Of a stretch of 64,000 nucleotides of DNA, positions 38,984 to 47,554 are shown piece after piece; within the stretch, counting starts at the first letter, position 1, and every line of letters starts with the position of its first letter. The notes beneath the pieces were generated by a model. It saw only the letters and a program-made list of their open reading frames with translations, ran no database searches and had not been told where the DNA came from. This DNA is from an uncultured Comamonas sp. (GTDB lineage: Bacteria > Pseudomonadota > Gammaproteobacteria > Burkholderiales > Burkholderiaceae_C): assembly GCA_947306475.1 (NCBI GenBank), contig CAMZGS010000001.1, positions 248,001-312,000 on the forward strand, given 5' to 3'. The translations under genes were made by a program, and so were the position numbers.

Positions 38984-40153
38984 GTGGCCGATCTTGCCAA
39001 AATGACCTGTATTGAAGACCTGCGCCGCGTGGCCGAAAGCCGCGTGCCACGCATGTTTTACGACTATGCCGACTCGGGCTCGTGGACCGAAGGCACCTAC
39101 CGCGCCAATGAAAGCGAGTTCCAGGCCATCAAGTTCCGCCAGCGCGTGGCGGTGAACATGGAAGGGCGTACCACTGCCACCACCATGGTCGGCCAGCCGG
39201 TCACCATGCCGGTGTGCATCGCGCCGGTGGGCCTGACCGGCATGCAGCACGCCGATGGCGAAATCCACGCCGCACGCGCTGCAGAAAAGTTCGGCATCCC
39301 CTTCACGCTTTCGACGATGAGCATCTGCTCCATCGAGGACATTGCCGAGAACACCGGCAGCAACCTGGTGTTCTGGTTCCAGCTGTACATGATGCGCGAC
39401 CGCGAAGCCATGGCGCGCATGATCCAGCGCGCCAAGGATGCCAAGTGCAGCGCCCTGGTGCTGACGCTGGACCTGCAGGTGATCGGCCAGCGCCACAAGG
39501 ACATCAAGAATGGCCTCACGGCCCCTCCGCGCCCGACGCTGAGGAACATCCTCAACCTGATGACCAAGCCGCGCTGGTGCCTGGGCATGGCGGGCACGCG
39601 TCGCCACACCTTCCGCAATCTGGTCGGGCATGTGAAGGGCGTCTCGGACATGAGCTCGCTGGCGGCGTGGACCAATGAGCAGTTCGACCCGCGCCTGTCC
39701 TGGGCGGATGTGCGCTGGGTCAAGCAGCAGTGGGGCGGCAAGCTGATCCTCAAGGGCATCATGGAGGTGGAAGACGCCATCCTGGCCGCCAACAACGGCG
39801 CCGATGCCATCGTGGTGAGCAACCACGGTGGGCGCCAGCTCGACGGCGCACCCTCATCGATTGCCGCACTGCCGGCGATCGTCGATGCCGTGGGTGACAA
39901 GCTCGAAGTGTGGATGGACGGCGGCATCCGCAGCGGCCAGGACGTGCTGCGGGCCTGGGCCCTGGGCGCGCGCGGCACCATGATTGGCCGGGCCATGGTC
40001 TATGGCCTGGGCGCCTTTGGCGAAGCAGGCGTGACCAAGGCGCTGCAGATCATCCACAAGGAGCTGGATGTGAGCATGGCCTTCTGCGGTCACACCAACA
40101 TCCAGACGGTGGATCGCTCCATCCTGGTGCCGGGCACCTATCCGCTGGCCTGA
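38984..40153 (+). CDS. lldD: FMN-dependent alpha-hydroxyacid dehydrogenase, probably L-lactate dehydrogenase
   Basis: 389 residues from a GTG start with a good AAAGGAAG ribosome site. A TIM-barrel of the FMN alpha-hydroxyacid oxidase family: MFYDYADSGSWTEGTYRAN at the N-terminus, the active-site Tyr in FQLYMM, VLTLDLQVIGQRHKD, the proton-abstracting His in VVSNHGGRQLDGAPSS and the FMN phosphate loop MDGGIRSGQDVLRA. LldD feeds electrons to the quinone pool. Glycolate, mandelate or other 2-hydroxyacids cannot be excluded. The ABC transporter genes immediately downstream suggest it may act on an imported 2-hydroxyacid. Confidence 0.85.
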   Translation: MADLAKMTCIEDLRRVAESRVPRMFYDYADSGSWTEGTYRANESEFQAIKFRQRVAVNMEGRTTATTMVGQPVTMPVCIAPVGLTGMQHADGEIHAARAAEKFGIPFTLSTMSICSIEDIAENTGSNLVFWFQLYMMRDREAMARMIQRAKDAKCSALVLTLDLQVIGQRHKDIKNGLTAPPRPTLRNILNLMTKPRWCLGMAGTRRHTFRNLVGHVKGVSDMSSLAAWTNEQFDPRLSWADVRWVKQQWGGKLILKGIMEVEDAILAANNGADAIVVSNHGGRQLDGAPSSIAALPAIVDAVGDKLEVWMDGGIRSGQDVLRAWALGARGTMIGRAMVYGLGAFGEAGVTKALQIIHKELDVSMAFCGHTNIQTVDRSILVPGTYPLA

Positions 40154-40274
40154 TGCCGGTCGGCGAACATCGGCAAGCCACCTTACCGATGGTTTTACCT
40201 TAGGCATTTGCCCCAGTAACGCGGATGGGAGGCGGGGCCTAGGATGCTCGCTCACATTGTCAATTTTTTTGGAC

Positions 40275-41045
40275 ATGAGCGACACGATTCTGCAAACCTC
40301 CCATCTCACCAAAGAGTTCAAGGGCTTCACTGCCGTCAGCGACGTGAATCTGACGGTGCGCCGGGGCTCGATCCACGCGCTCATTGGTCCCAACGGGGCG
40401 GGCAAGACCACGTGCTTCAACCTGCTGACCAAGTTTCTGGAGCCGACCTCGGGCAGCATCGTGTTCAAGGGGCAGGACATCACGCGTGAGCAGCCCGCCC
40501 AGATCGCCCGCCGGGGGGTGATTCGCTCGTTCCAGATCTCGGCGGTGTTCCCCAATTTCACGCTGCTGGAGAACGTGCGCCTGGCCTTGCAGCGCAAGCT
40601 GGGCACCAGCTACCACTTCTGGCGCAGCGCAAAAAGTCTGCGCCAGCTTGATGACCGGGCGCGCCAGCTGCTGGCGGAGGTGGGCCTGGAGGAACTGGCC
40701 GATGAGGTCACCGTCAACCTGCCCTATGGACGCAAGCGAGCGCTGGAGATCGCCACCACGCTGGCGATGGAACCGGAGCTGATGCTGCTGGACGAGCCCA
40801 CCCAGGGCATGGGCCATGAGGACGTGGACCGCGTCACGCAGCTGATCAAGAAAGTCTCGGCGGGCCGCACCATCCTGATGGTGGAGCACAACATGAAGGT
40901 CATCTCCACCATCGCCGACCGCATCACGGTGTTGCAGCGCGGTGCCGTGCTGGCCGAGGGCAATTACGCTGAAGTCTCAAGCAACCCGCAGGTGATGGAG
41001 GCCTACATGGGCAGCACCGAAGGCGAACTGCAGGGAGCGCACTGA
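40275..41045 (+). CDS. livG: branched-chain amino-acid-type ABC transporter ATP-binding protein (LivG-like)
   Basis: 256 residues: Walker A GPNGAGKTTC, the Q-loop region SFQISAVFPNFTLLENV, a divergent signature LPYGRKRALEIA in place of LSGGQ, Walker B LMLLDEPTQGMG and the switch His in MVEHNMK. The C-terminal extension (EVSSNPQVMEAYMG) is typical of LivG. The start at MSDTILQT is preferred to a TTG six codons upstream. It is followed after one base by livF, so the two are translationally linked and should form the ATPase dimer. Confidence 0.9.
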   Translation: MSDTILQTSHLTKEFKGFTAVSDVNLTVRRGSIHALIGPNGAGKTTCFNLLTKFLEPTSGSIVFKGQDITREQPAQIARRGVIRSFQISAVFPNFTLLENVRLALQRKLGTSYHFWRSAKSLRQLDDRARQLLAEVGLEELADEVTVNLPYGRKRALEIATTLAMEPELMLLDEPTQGMGHEDVDRVTQLIKKVSAGRTILMVEHNMKVISTIADRITVLQRGAVLAEGNYAEVSSNPQVMEAYMGSTEGELQGAH

Positions 41046-41046
41046 C

Positions 41047-41757
41047 ATGACGGCACCTGCACTGGAAATCAAGGATCTGCACGCCTGGTACGGCGAATCG
41101 CATGTGCTGCACGGCGTGGACATGGTGGTGCAGCCCGGCGAGGTGGTCACCCTGCTGGGGCGCAATGGTGCCGGACGCACTTCCACACTGCGCGCCATCA
41201 TGGGACTGACGGGCGCGCGCAAGGGCTCCATCCGGGTGTATGGCACGGAAACCATCCAGCTGCCCACCCACCGCATCGCCCACCTTGGTGTGGGCTATTG
41301 CCCGGAAGAGCGCGGCATTTTTTCCAGCCTGTCGTGCGAGGAAAACCTGCTGCTGCCGCCCTTGCTCAAGACCGGGCATGCGGGCATGTCGATCGATGAG
41401 ATTTACGCCATGTTCCCCAATCTGGCCGAGCGCAAGAACAGCCAGGGCACGCGCCTGTCGGGCGGTGAGCAGCAGATGCTGGCCGTGGCGCGCATCCTGC
41501 GCACGGGCGCCAGGCTGCTGCTGCTTGACGAGATTTCCGAGGGGCTGGCGCCGGTCATCGTGCAGGCGCTGGCGCGCATGATCACCACGCTGCGGCAAAA
41601 GGGCTTCACGGTGGTGATGGTGGAACAGAACTTCCGCTTTGCCGCCCCGCTGGCCGATCGCTTCTACGTGATGGAGCACGGCCGCATGGTGGAGCATTTT
41701 GCCGCCTCCGAGCTACAGGCCAAGATGCCGGTGCTGACCGAGCTGCTGGGCGTCTGA
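41047..41757 (+). CDS. livF: ABC transporter ATP-binding protein (LivF-like) with Walker A Lys-to-Arg change
   Basis: 236 residues. All ABC motifs are present except that Walker A reads GRNGAGRTS: the invariant Lys is Arg (codon CGC at about 41176). The signature RLSGGEQQMLAVARIL, Walker B LLLLDEISEGLAP and switch His region VMVEQNF (Gln at the His position, as common in LivF) follow. The Lys normally contacts ATP phosphates, so this subunit may hydrolyse poorly and leave LivG as the active partner. The frame is intact and conservation elsewhere is high, so it is not a pseudogene. Confidence 0.88.
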   Translation: MTAPALEIKDLHAWYGESHVLHGVDMVVQPGEVVTLLGRNGAGRTSTLRAIMGLTGARKGSIRVYGTETIQLPTHRIAHLGVGYCPEERGIFSSLSCEENLLLPPLLKTGHAGMSIDEIYAMFPNLAERKNSQGTRLSGGEQQMLAVARILRTGARLLLLDEISEGLAPVIVQALARMITTLRQKGFTVVMVEQNFRFAAPLADRFYVMEHGRMVEHFAASELQAKMPVLTELLGV

Positions 41758-41811
41758 GCCGCTGCATCCTTCCTGTCAGGACTTTTCACACCAACCACAA
41801 AGGAGACAACC

Positions 41812-43014
41812 ATGCAACGCAAACTCAAGACTCTGGTGACCGCCCTGGGGGCAGCGGGTCTGGCCCTGTGTGCCGTACAGGCCCAGGCGCAGGACAAGGT
41901 GAAGATCGGCTTCATCACCGACATGTCCAGCCTGTACGCCGATGTGGATGGCAAAAACGGCGCACTGGCCATCCAGATGGCCATCGACGACTTTGGCGGC
42001 AAGGTGCTGGGCAAGCCCGTGGAATTGCTCTCGGCCGACCACCAGAACAAGCCCGACATTGCCGCCAGCAAGGCGCGCGAGTGGATCGACACGCAAAACC
42101 TGACCATGCTGTTTGGCGGCACCAACTCGGGGGCGGCGCTGGCCATGGCCAAGGTGGCCGATGAGAAAAAGCGCGTGTTCTTCGTCAACGGTGCGGGCTC
42201 TTCGGCGCTGACCAACGAGCAGTGCACGCCCTACACCGTGCACTACGCCTACGACACGGTGGCGCTGGCACGCGGCACTGGCTCGGCGGTGGTGAATGAG
42301 GGCGGCAAGAGCTGGTTCTTTCTGACCGCCGACTACGCCTTCGGCCATGCGCTGGAGGCCGACACCGCTGCCGTGGTCAAGGCCAGCGGCGGTGAGGTGC
42401 GCGGCGCCGTGCGCCACCCGCTCAATGCCTCGGACTTCTCGTCCTTCCTGCTGCAGGCACAAAGCTCCAAGGCGCAGATTCTGGGCCTGGCCAACGCCGG
42501 TGGCGACACCATCAACGCCATCAAGGCTGCACGTGAATTCGGTATCAACAAGAGCATGAAGATGGCCGGCCTGCTGGTGTTCCTGACCGACATCCACAGC
42601 CTGGGGCTGCGCAACACCGAAGGCCTGTACCTGACCACCAGCTGGGACTGGAACCTGAACGACCAAAGCCGCGCCTTTGGCAAGAAATTCTTTGCCAAGA
42701 CCAAGCGCATGCCCACCGACGTGCAGGCAGCCAACTACTCGGCCACGATGAACTACCTCAAGGCCGTGGAAGCAGCCGGTACCGTGGATGCCGACAAGGT
42801 GATGGAAAAGCTCAAGTCCACGCCCATCGACGACTTCTACGGCAAGGGCGTGATTCGTCCGGATGGCCGCTTTGCCCACGACATGTACCTGATGCAGGTG
42901 AAAAGCCCCAAGGACTCCAAGGAGCCCTGGGATTACTACCGCGTAGCGGCCACTCTGCCGGCCGACAAGGTCTGGACCACCAAGGAAGAGAGCAAGTGCG
43001 CCCTCTGGAAGTAA
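41812..43014 (+). CDS. livK: periplasmic substrate-binding protein of the Liv-type ABC transporter
   Basis: 400 residues with a Sec signal peptide ending VQAQA and an AAAGGAG ribosome site. A type I periplasmic binding fold (KIGFITDMSSLYADVDGKNG, GGTNSGAALAMAKVADEKK, SWFFLTADYAFG) of the Leu/Ile/Val-binding family, nearer to members that bind non-amino-acid organic anions or amides. The ligand is unknown; the upstream alpha-hydroxyacid dehydrogenase hints at a 2-hydroxyacid. A stable hairpin after the gene may raise its expression over that of the permeases. Confidence 0.85.
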   Translation: MQRKLKTLVTALGAAGLALCAVQAQAQDKVKIGFITDMSSLYADVDGKNGALAIQMAIDDFGGKVLGKPVELLSADHQNKPDIAASKAREWIDTQNLTMLFGGTNSGAALAMAKVADEKKRVFFVNGAGSSALTNEQCTPYTVHYAYDTVALARGTGSAVVNEGGKSWFFLTADYAFGHALEADTAAVVKASGGEVRGAVRHPLNASDFSSFLLQAQSSKAQILGLANAGGDTINAIKAAREFGINKSMKMAGLLVFLTDIHSLGLRNTEGLYLTTSWDWNLNDQSRAFGKKFFAKTKRMPTDVQAANYSATMNYLKAVEAAGTVDADKVMEKLKSTPIDDFYGKGVIRPDGRFAHDMYLMQVKSPKDSKEPWDYYRVAATLPADKVWTTKEESKCALWK

Positions 43015-43025
43015 GCCTGTAAGTG

Positions 43026-43077
43026 CAGTCCGCTGCTGGCGGCACGGCGGGTAGCCGCTGCGGCCAGCAGCGGACTG
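43026..43077 (+). promoter_or_regulatory. long hairpin between binding-protein and permease genes
   Basis: The perfect 15-bp arms CAGTCCGCTGCTGGC and GCCAGCAGCGGACTG enclose a 22-nt loop. There is no T-tract, so it is more likely a 3' mRNA stabiliser or a partial terminator giving more binding protein than permease, as known for other binding-protein operons. Confidence 0.65.
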
Positions 43078-43103
43078 TTGTCTCCCCCTCTGGTACCTAT
43101 CCC

Positions 43104-43988
43104 ATGGAAATTTTTGGCATTTCCCTGCCGGCGCTGCTCAGCCAACTGCTGCTGGGGCTGGTCAATGGCTCGTTCTACGCCATCCTCAGTCTGGGGCTGG
43201 CGGTGATTTTCGGGCTGCTCAACGTCATCAACTTTGCGCATGGCGCCTTGTTCATGCTGGGGGCCTTGCTCACCTGGATGGGCATGAGCTACCTGGAGAT
43301 CAACTACTGGGTGATGCTGGCACTGGCGCCGGTGCTGGTGGGCATTCTGGGGGTGGTGATAGAGCGTCTGCTGCTGCGCTGGATCTACAAGCTCGACCAC
43401 CTGTATGGCCTGCTGCTGACGCTGGGGCTGACCATGGTGATTGAGGGCGTGTTTCGCTCGCTGTACGGCGTCTCCGGCCTGGGCTACGACACGCCCGAGT
43501 TGCTGGAGGGCGCCACCGATCTGGGCTTCATGATCCTGCCCAATTACCGCGTGTGGGTGGTGGTGGCCTCGGTGCTGGTGTGTGTGGCCACGTGGTACGT
43601 GATTGAGCGCACCAAGCTGGGCGCCTACCTGCGTGCCGGCACGGAGAACCCGCGCCTGGTGGAAGCCTTTGGCATCAATGTGCCGGTGATGATCACGCTG
43701 ACCTATGCCTTCGGCGCTGCCCTGGCAGCCTTTGCCGGAGTGCTGGCTGCGCCGGTGTATCAGGTCACGCCGTTGATGGGGCAAAACCTGATCATCGTGG
43801 TGTTTGCCGTGGTGGTGATTGGCGGCATGGGCTCCATCATGGGCTCCATCCTCACCGGCCTGGGGCTGGGCGTGGTCGAGGGGTTGACCAAGGTGTTCTA
43901 TCCCGAGGCCTCGTCCACTGTGGTGTTCGTCATCATGGCCATCGTGCTGCTGCTCCGCCCGGCAGGGCTGTTCGGCAAGGAAAAATGA
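43104..43988 (+). CDS. livH: Liv-type ABC transporter permease (LivH-like)
   Basis: 294 residues, about eight hydrophobic segments. LVNGSFYAILSLGLAVIFGL and NFAHGALFMLGA are LivH hallmarks, and AFGAALAAFAGVLAAPVYQV with GGMGSIMGSILTG near the C-terminus forms the ATPase-coupling loop. It follows the hairpin after the binding-protein gene and precedes livM by 15 bases. It forms a heterodimeric channel with LivM in the inner membrane. Confidence 0.9.
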   Translation: MEIFGISLPALLSQLLLGLVNGSFYAILSLGLAVIFGLLNVINFAHGALFMLGALLTWMGMSYLEINYWVMLALAPVLVGILGVVIERLLLRWIYKLDHLYGLLLTLGLTMVIEGVFRSLYGVSGLGYDTPELLEGATDLGFMILPNYRVWVVVASVLVCVATWYVIERTKLGAYLRAGTENPRLVEAFGINVPVMITLTYAFGAALAAFAGVLAAPVYQVTPLMGQNLIIVVFAVVVIGGMGSIMGSILTGLGLGVVEGLTKVFYPEASSTVVFVIMAIVLLLRPAGLFGKEK

Positions 43989-44003
43989 ACAGGGGCCTGT
44001 GTT

Positions 44004-44990
44004 ATGAAGATTCAGAAAATTGCCCCGATGGGTTACGCCCTGCTGCTGGCGGGCCTGGTGCTGGTGCCCTTTGTTGGGGCGTATCCGATTTTTGTCATGA
44101 AGCTGCTGTGCTTTGCCCTGTTTGCCGCAGCCTTCAATCTGCTGCTGGGCTATACCGGGCTGCTGTCCTTCGGGCACGCAGCGTTTCTGGGTGGGGCAGC
44201 CTATGTGTGCGGCCACGTCGTGAAGGTGTGGGGCGCCACGCCTGAGCTGGGGCTGCTGGCCGGTCTGGGCACAGGTGCCTTGCTGGGGCTGGTGATGGGC
44301 TGGTTCACCATCCGTCGCCAGGGCATCTACGCCACCATGATCACGCTGGCGCTGGCGCAGATGCTGTTCTTTGCCTGTCTGCAAGCGCCTTTTACTGGCG
44401 GTGAAGATGGCCTGCAGGGTGTGCCGCGCGGCAAGCTGTTTGGGCTGCTGGACTTGCAGAACGACCTGGTCATGTACTACGTGGTGCTGGTGATCGTGGT
44501 GGCCGCCTTTTTGCTGATCGTGCGCACCATCCACTCGCCCTTCGGGCAGGTGCTTCGGGGCATCAAGGAGAACGAGGCGCGCGCCACCTCGCTGGGCTAC
44601 GACACCAACCGTTTCAAGCTGCTGGCGTTTGTGATCTCTGCGGCCATTGCCGGCCTGGCTGGGGCACTCAAGACCCTGGTGCTGGGCTTTGCCACCTTGT
44701 CGGATGTGCACTGGAGCATGTCCGGCCACGTGGTGTTGATGACGCTGGTCGGCGGCATGGGCACGCTCAGCGGTCCGCTGGTGGGCGCAGCCGTGGTGGT
44801 GGCGCTGGAAAACAAGATTGGTGACCTGGGCATGTGGCTGGCGCAGCTCACCGGTGTGGAGTGGTTCACCAGCCTGGGTGAGTCGGTGACCATCGTCACC
44901 GGGTTGATCTTCATGGTCTGCGTGCTGGCCTTCCGCCGGGGCATCATGGGCGAGCTGATCGCATGGTTGCAGCGGCGCGGCAAGGGCTGA
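44004..44990 (+). CDS. livM: Liv-type ABC transporter permease (LivM-like)
   Basis: 328 residues, about nine hydrophobic segments. NLLLGYTGLLSFGHAAFLGG is the LivM N-terminal signature, GIYATMITLALAQMLFF follows, and SPFGQVLRGIKENEARATSL is the cytoplasmic coupling loop; GGMGTLSGPLVGA closes the core. It is the last gene of the five-gene transporter cluster and is followed by palindromic sequence at 45010-45175. Confidence 0.9.
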   Translation: MKIQKIAPMGYALLLAGLVLVPFVGAYPIFVMKLLCFALFAAAFNLLLGYTGLLSFGHAAFLGGAAYVCGHVVKVWGATPELGLLAGLGTGALLGLVMGWFTIRRQGIYATMITLALAQMLFFACLQAPFTGGEDGLQGVPRGKLFGLLDLQNDLVMYYVVLVIVVAAFLLIVRTIHSPFGQVLRGIKENEARATSLGYDTNRFKLLAFVISAAIAGLAGALKTLVLGFATLSDVHWSMSGHVVLMTLVGGMGTLSGPLVGAAVVVALENKIGDLGMWLAQLTGVEWFTSLGESVTIVTGLIFMVCVLAFRRGIMGELIAWLQRRGKG

Positions 44991-45083
44991 AGGCGCCTGG
45001 ACCCCCTGGGTATTAGCCCAGGCCTTGGCGTGGTGTCCCATCGTCAGTGGGCACATGGCTCTTGCCTGGGTATGGGATGGTTA

Positions 45084-45175
45084 TAAAAACAAGAGCGCCT
45101 GGCGCTGATCGGTAGCGGGTTTGCATGGGTAAGCTATGCAAAACTCCCTTCCATCGAGCGCTAGGCGCTTTTATT
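45084..45175. repeat. nested palindromic repeat element (copy B)
   Basis: The outer arms AGCGCCTGGCGCT (45094) and AGCGCTAGGCGCT (45157), flanked by A-rich and T-rich runs, enclose inner arms GTTTGCAT and ATGCAAAAC. The layout matches copy A at 30594 although the bases differ. It lies between livM and the exporter gene and ends in TTTTATTTTT, so it can act as a terminator. Confidence 0.7.
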
Positions 45176-45186
45176 TTTGATAAGCC

Positions 45187-46128
45187 ATGTCGGATGTTTC
45201 AGCCAGCCTGCTCTGGCTGTGGGTGCCCATCACCCTGTTTGCTGCGGCCGCCCAGACGGTACGCAATACCGCTCAGCGTACCCTGACCGATGAGGTTGGC
45301 GCGCTGCCCGCCACCCTGGTGCGCTTTATGTTTGGCCTGCCGTTGACGCTGGTCTGGGTCGTGCTGCTGTACCTGTGGCCTTCTGGGACGGCAGGCAGCG
45401 CCATGGCACTGCCCGATTTCAACTGGCCCTATCTCGGCTGGATCGGCATGGGCGCGTTCTTCCAGATCTTTGCCACCGCTGCCCTGCTGCGCGCCATGCA
45501 GGAACGCAACTTTGCCGTGGCCGTCACCCTTGCCAAGACGGAAGTGTTGCAGGTGGCGCTGTTTGGCGTCGTGTTGTTGCAGGAGCTGCCCACACAGATT
45601 GCCATGCTGGCCATGGTGGTCGCCACGCTGGGCGTGCTGATGCTCAGTCTGCCGCGCCAGGGGCAGTTGCTGTCCTGGCGTGCCTGGTGCAGCAAATCGG
45701 CGCTCTACGGGCTGCTGGCGGGCGCCGGTTTTGCCATTTCCACCATCGGTTTTCGCGGCGGCGCGCTGGCGCTGGGGGAGATTGCCCCCTGGGTTTCGGG
45801 TGCCTGGGGCGTGCTGATTGCGCAGAGCCTGCAATCGGTGTTTCTGGGCGGCTGGGTGGCCTGGCGCTCGGGGCTGGCACCGATTTTTCGCGCCTGGCGC
45901 ATCTCGCTGCTGGCCGGCAGCATGGGCGCAGCCGCCTCGCTGGCCTGGTTCACGGCCTACGCCATGCACAGCGTGGCCGATGTGCGCACCCTGGGCATGA
46001 TCGAGGTGGTCTTCAGCTACTTCGTCTCGCGCCGCGTGCTGCACGAAAACCTCTCGCGTGCCGAGCAAATCGGCATGGCGCTGATGCTGCTGGGGCTGGT
46101 GTTGATTTGTTTGCCGCTTGGCACCTAA
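45187..46128 (+). CDS. DMT/EamA-family membrane transporter
   Basis: 313 residues with ten hydrophobic segments in two EamA halves. Recognisable points are the first-helix region SLLWLWVPITLFAAAAQTVR, the conserved Glu-containing end of the first half (AKTEVLQVALFGVVLLQELP) and its counterpart EVVFSYFVSRRVLHENLSRAE in the second. It probably exports a metabolite or amino acid; the substrate cannot be inferred. It ends 26 bases before the dinB start. Confidence 0.85.
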   Translation: MSDVSASLLWLWVPITLFAAAAQTVRNTAQRTLTDEVGALPATLVRFMFGLPLTLVWVVLLYLWPSGTAGSAMALPDFNWPYLGWIGMGAFFQIFATAALLRAMQERNFAVAVTLAKTEVLQVALFGVVLLQELPTQIAMLAMVVATLGVLMLSLPRQGQLLSWRAWCSKSALYGLLAGAGFAISTIGFRGGALALGEIAPWVSGAWGVLIAQSLQSVFLGGWVAWRSGLAPIFRAWRISLLAGSMGAAASLAWFTAYAMHSVADVRTLGMIEVVFSYFVSRRVLHENLSRAEQIGMALMLLGLVLICLPLGT

Positions 46129-46141
46129 GCCCCAGGCTGGC

Positions 46142-46154
46142 GACAATCCAGCGG
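46142..46154 (+). promoter_or_regulatory. -10 element immediately before dinB start
   Basis: GACAAT at 46142-46147 is followed six bases later by the GTG start, with no Shine-Dalgarno sequence. This is the same spacing as at the helicase gene, and it suggests a leaderless or near-leaderless transcript. Confidence 0.4.
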
Positions 46155-47452
46155 TGACGACAACCAGCCCTTCGCATCCACCTTTCCCCCAGCCACCCGC
46201 ACGCCGTATCGCCCATCTGGATATGGATGCGTTCTTCGCGTCTGTGGAGCTGTTGCGCTATCCGCAGTTGCGCGATCTGCCGGTGGTGATTGGTGGCAGT
46301 CGCTTCACGCCGCAGCAGGAGCAGGCCTTGGTGCAGCGCTGGGGCCGCCTGGATCGGGTGCCGCTGCACGCCTTTGCGCGGCTGGGCGGCTATGTGGGGC
46401 GCGGGGTGATCACCACGGCCACCTATGCGGCACGCCAGTTTGGCGTGGGTTCGGCCATGGGGCTGATGAAGGCGGCGCGCCTGTGCCCGCAGGCGATTCT
46501 GTTGCCCATCGACTTTGCCCGCTACCGTGCCTATTCGCGGCGCTTCAAGGAGGTGATCCTGAGCATGGCGCCGGTGATGGAGGACCGGGGCGTGGATGAG
46601 GTGTACATCGATTTCACCCATGCCCCCGGTGGCCAGGAGGCGGGCGGGCGCGTGCTGGCGCAGCGCCTGCAGGAGGCCATTTTTGCCGCCACGGGGCTGA
46701 CCTGCTCCATAGGCGTGGCACCCAACAAGCTGCTGGCCAAGATGGCCAGCGAGTTTCACAAACCGCGCGGCATTGCCATCGTCTGGCCGCAGGATGTGCA
46801 GGAAAAAATCTGGCCGCTGCCCTGCCGCAAGATCAACGGCATCGGCCCCAAGGCCAATGCCAAGCTGCAGCAGCTGGGCATCACCACGATTGGCCAGCTG
46901 GCGGCGTGTCCCGTGCATCTGCTGGTGCAGCACTTTGGCAAGGCCACCGGGTGGTGGTTGCATCAGGCTGCGCAGGGGCTGGACGATCGGCCGGTGCAGA
47001 CGCACAGCGAGCCTGTCAGCATGAGCCGGGAAACCACCTTTGCGCGCGATCTGCATGCCGTGCACGACAAGGCCGAGCTGGGGGCCACCTTCACCTGGCT
47101 GTGCGAGCGTGTGGCCGATGACCTGCAGCGCCAGGGCTATGGTGGGCGCACGGTGGGCATCAAGCTGCGCTTCAGCGACTTTCGCAGCGTCACGCGCGAG
47201 ATGACGGTGGACTACGCGCTGCAGGATGCCGTGACCATCCGCCGCCTGGCCGGACTGTGCCTGCGCCGCGCGCCGCTGCAGCAGCGCATCCGCCTGCTGG
47301 GGGTGCGGGTGGGCAGTCTGCAGCCCTGGGAGCAGGCCGAGACGCCTTGCGCGCAGGCTGCGCAATTGCAACAGATGGACAGCGAATCCACAAAAAAATC
47401 AGGGGTTACCCTAGATTTGTTTCAAAGTTTCTCTGAGACTTCGGGCCTCTGA
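46154..47452 (+). CDS. dinB: DNA polymerase IV (Y-family)
   Basis: 432 residues from a GTG start. The Y-family catalytic acids are in HLDMDAFFASVE and RGVDEVYIDFT; IGVAPNKLLAKMAS and the helix-hairpin-helix INGIGPKANAKLQQLGI follow, then the little-finger domain. It lacks a clear C-terminal beta-clamp QL(S/D)LF-type motif, although TLDLFQSF near the end is a candidate. It performs error-prone translesion synthesis. No LexA box is obvious upstream. A TTG 12 codons earlier lies inside the preceding gene. Confidence 0.92.
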   Translation: MTTTSPSHPPFPQPPARRIAHLDMDAFFASVELLRYPQLRDLPVVIGGSRFTPQQEQALVQRWGRLDRVPLHAFARLGGYVGRGVITTATYAARQFGVGSAMGLMKAARLCPQAILLPIDFARYRAYSRRFKEVILSMAPVMEDRGVDEVYIDFTHAPGGQEAGGRVLAQRLQEAIFAATGLTCSIGVAPNKLLAKMASEFHKPRGIAIVWPQDVQEKIWPLPCRKINGIGPKANAKLQQLGITTIGQLAACPVHLLVQHFGKATGWWLHQAAQGLDDRPVQTHSEPVSMSRETTFARDLHAVHDKAELGATFTWLCERVADDLQRQGYGGRTVGIKLRFSDFRSVTREMTVDYALQDAVTIRRLAGLCLRRAPLQQRIRLLGVRVGSLQPWEQAETPCAQAAQLQQMDSESTKKSGVTLDLFQSFSETSGL

Positions 47453-47554
47453 AATAATGGCCGGCAGTTTGATCGGTAATGAACATCCAGCCAAGTAGAC
47501 GCCGCGGCATGATCGCATTGGTATCTGCTTGGCGTTTTTTTTCTGTGAGGCATT

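Noticed and set aside
41047-41757. LivF-like gene as a pseudogene because of its altered Walker A
   Set aside because: The frame is complete, the signature and Walker B are intact, and spacing to neighbours is tight, so a functional variant is more likely.
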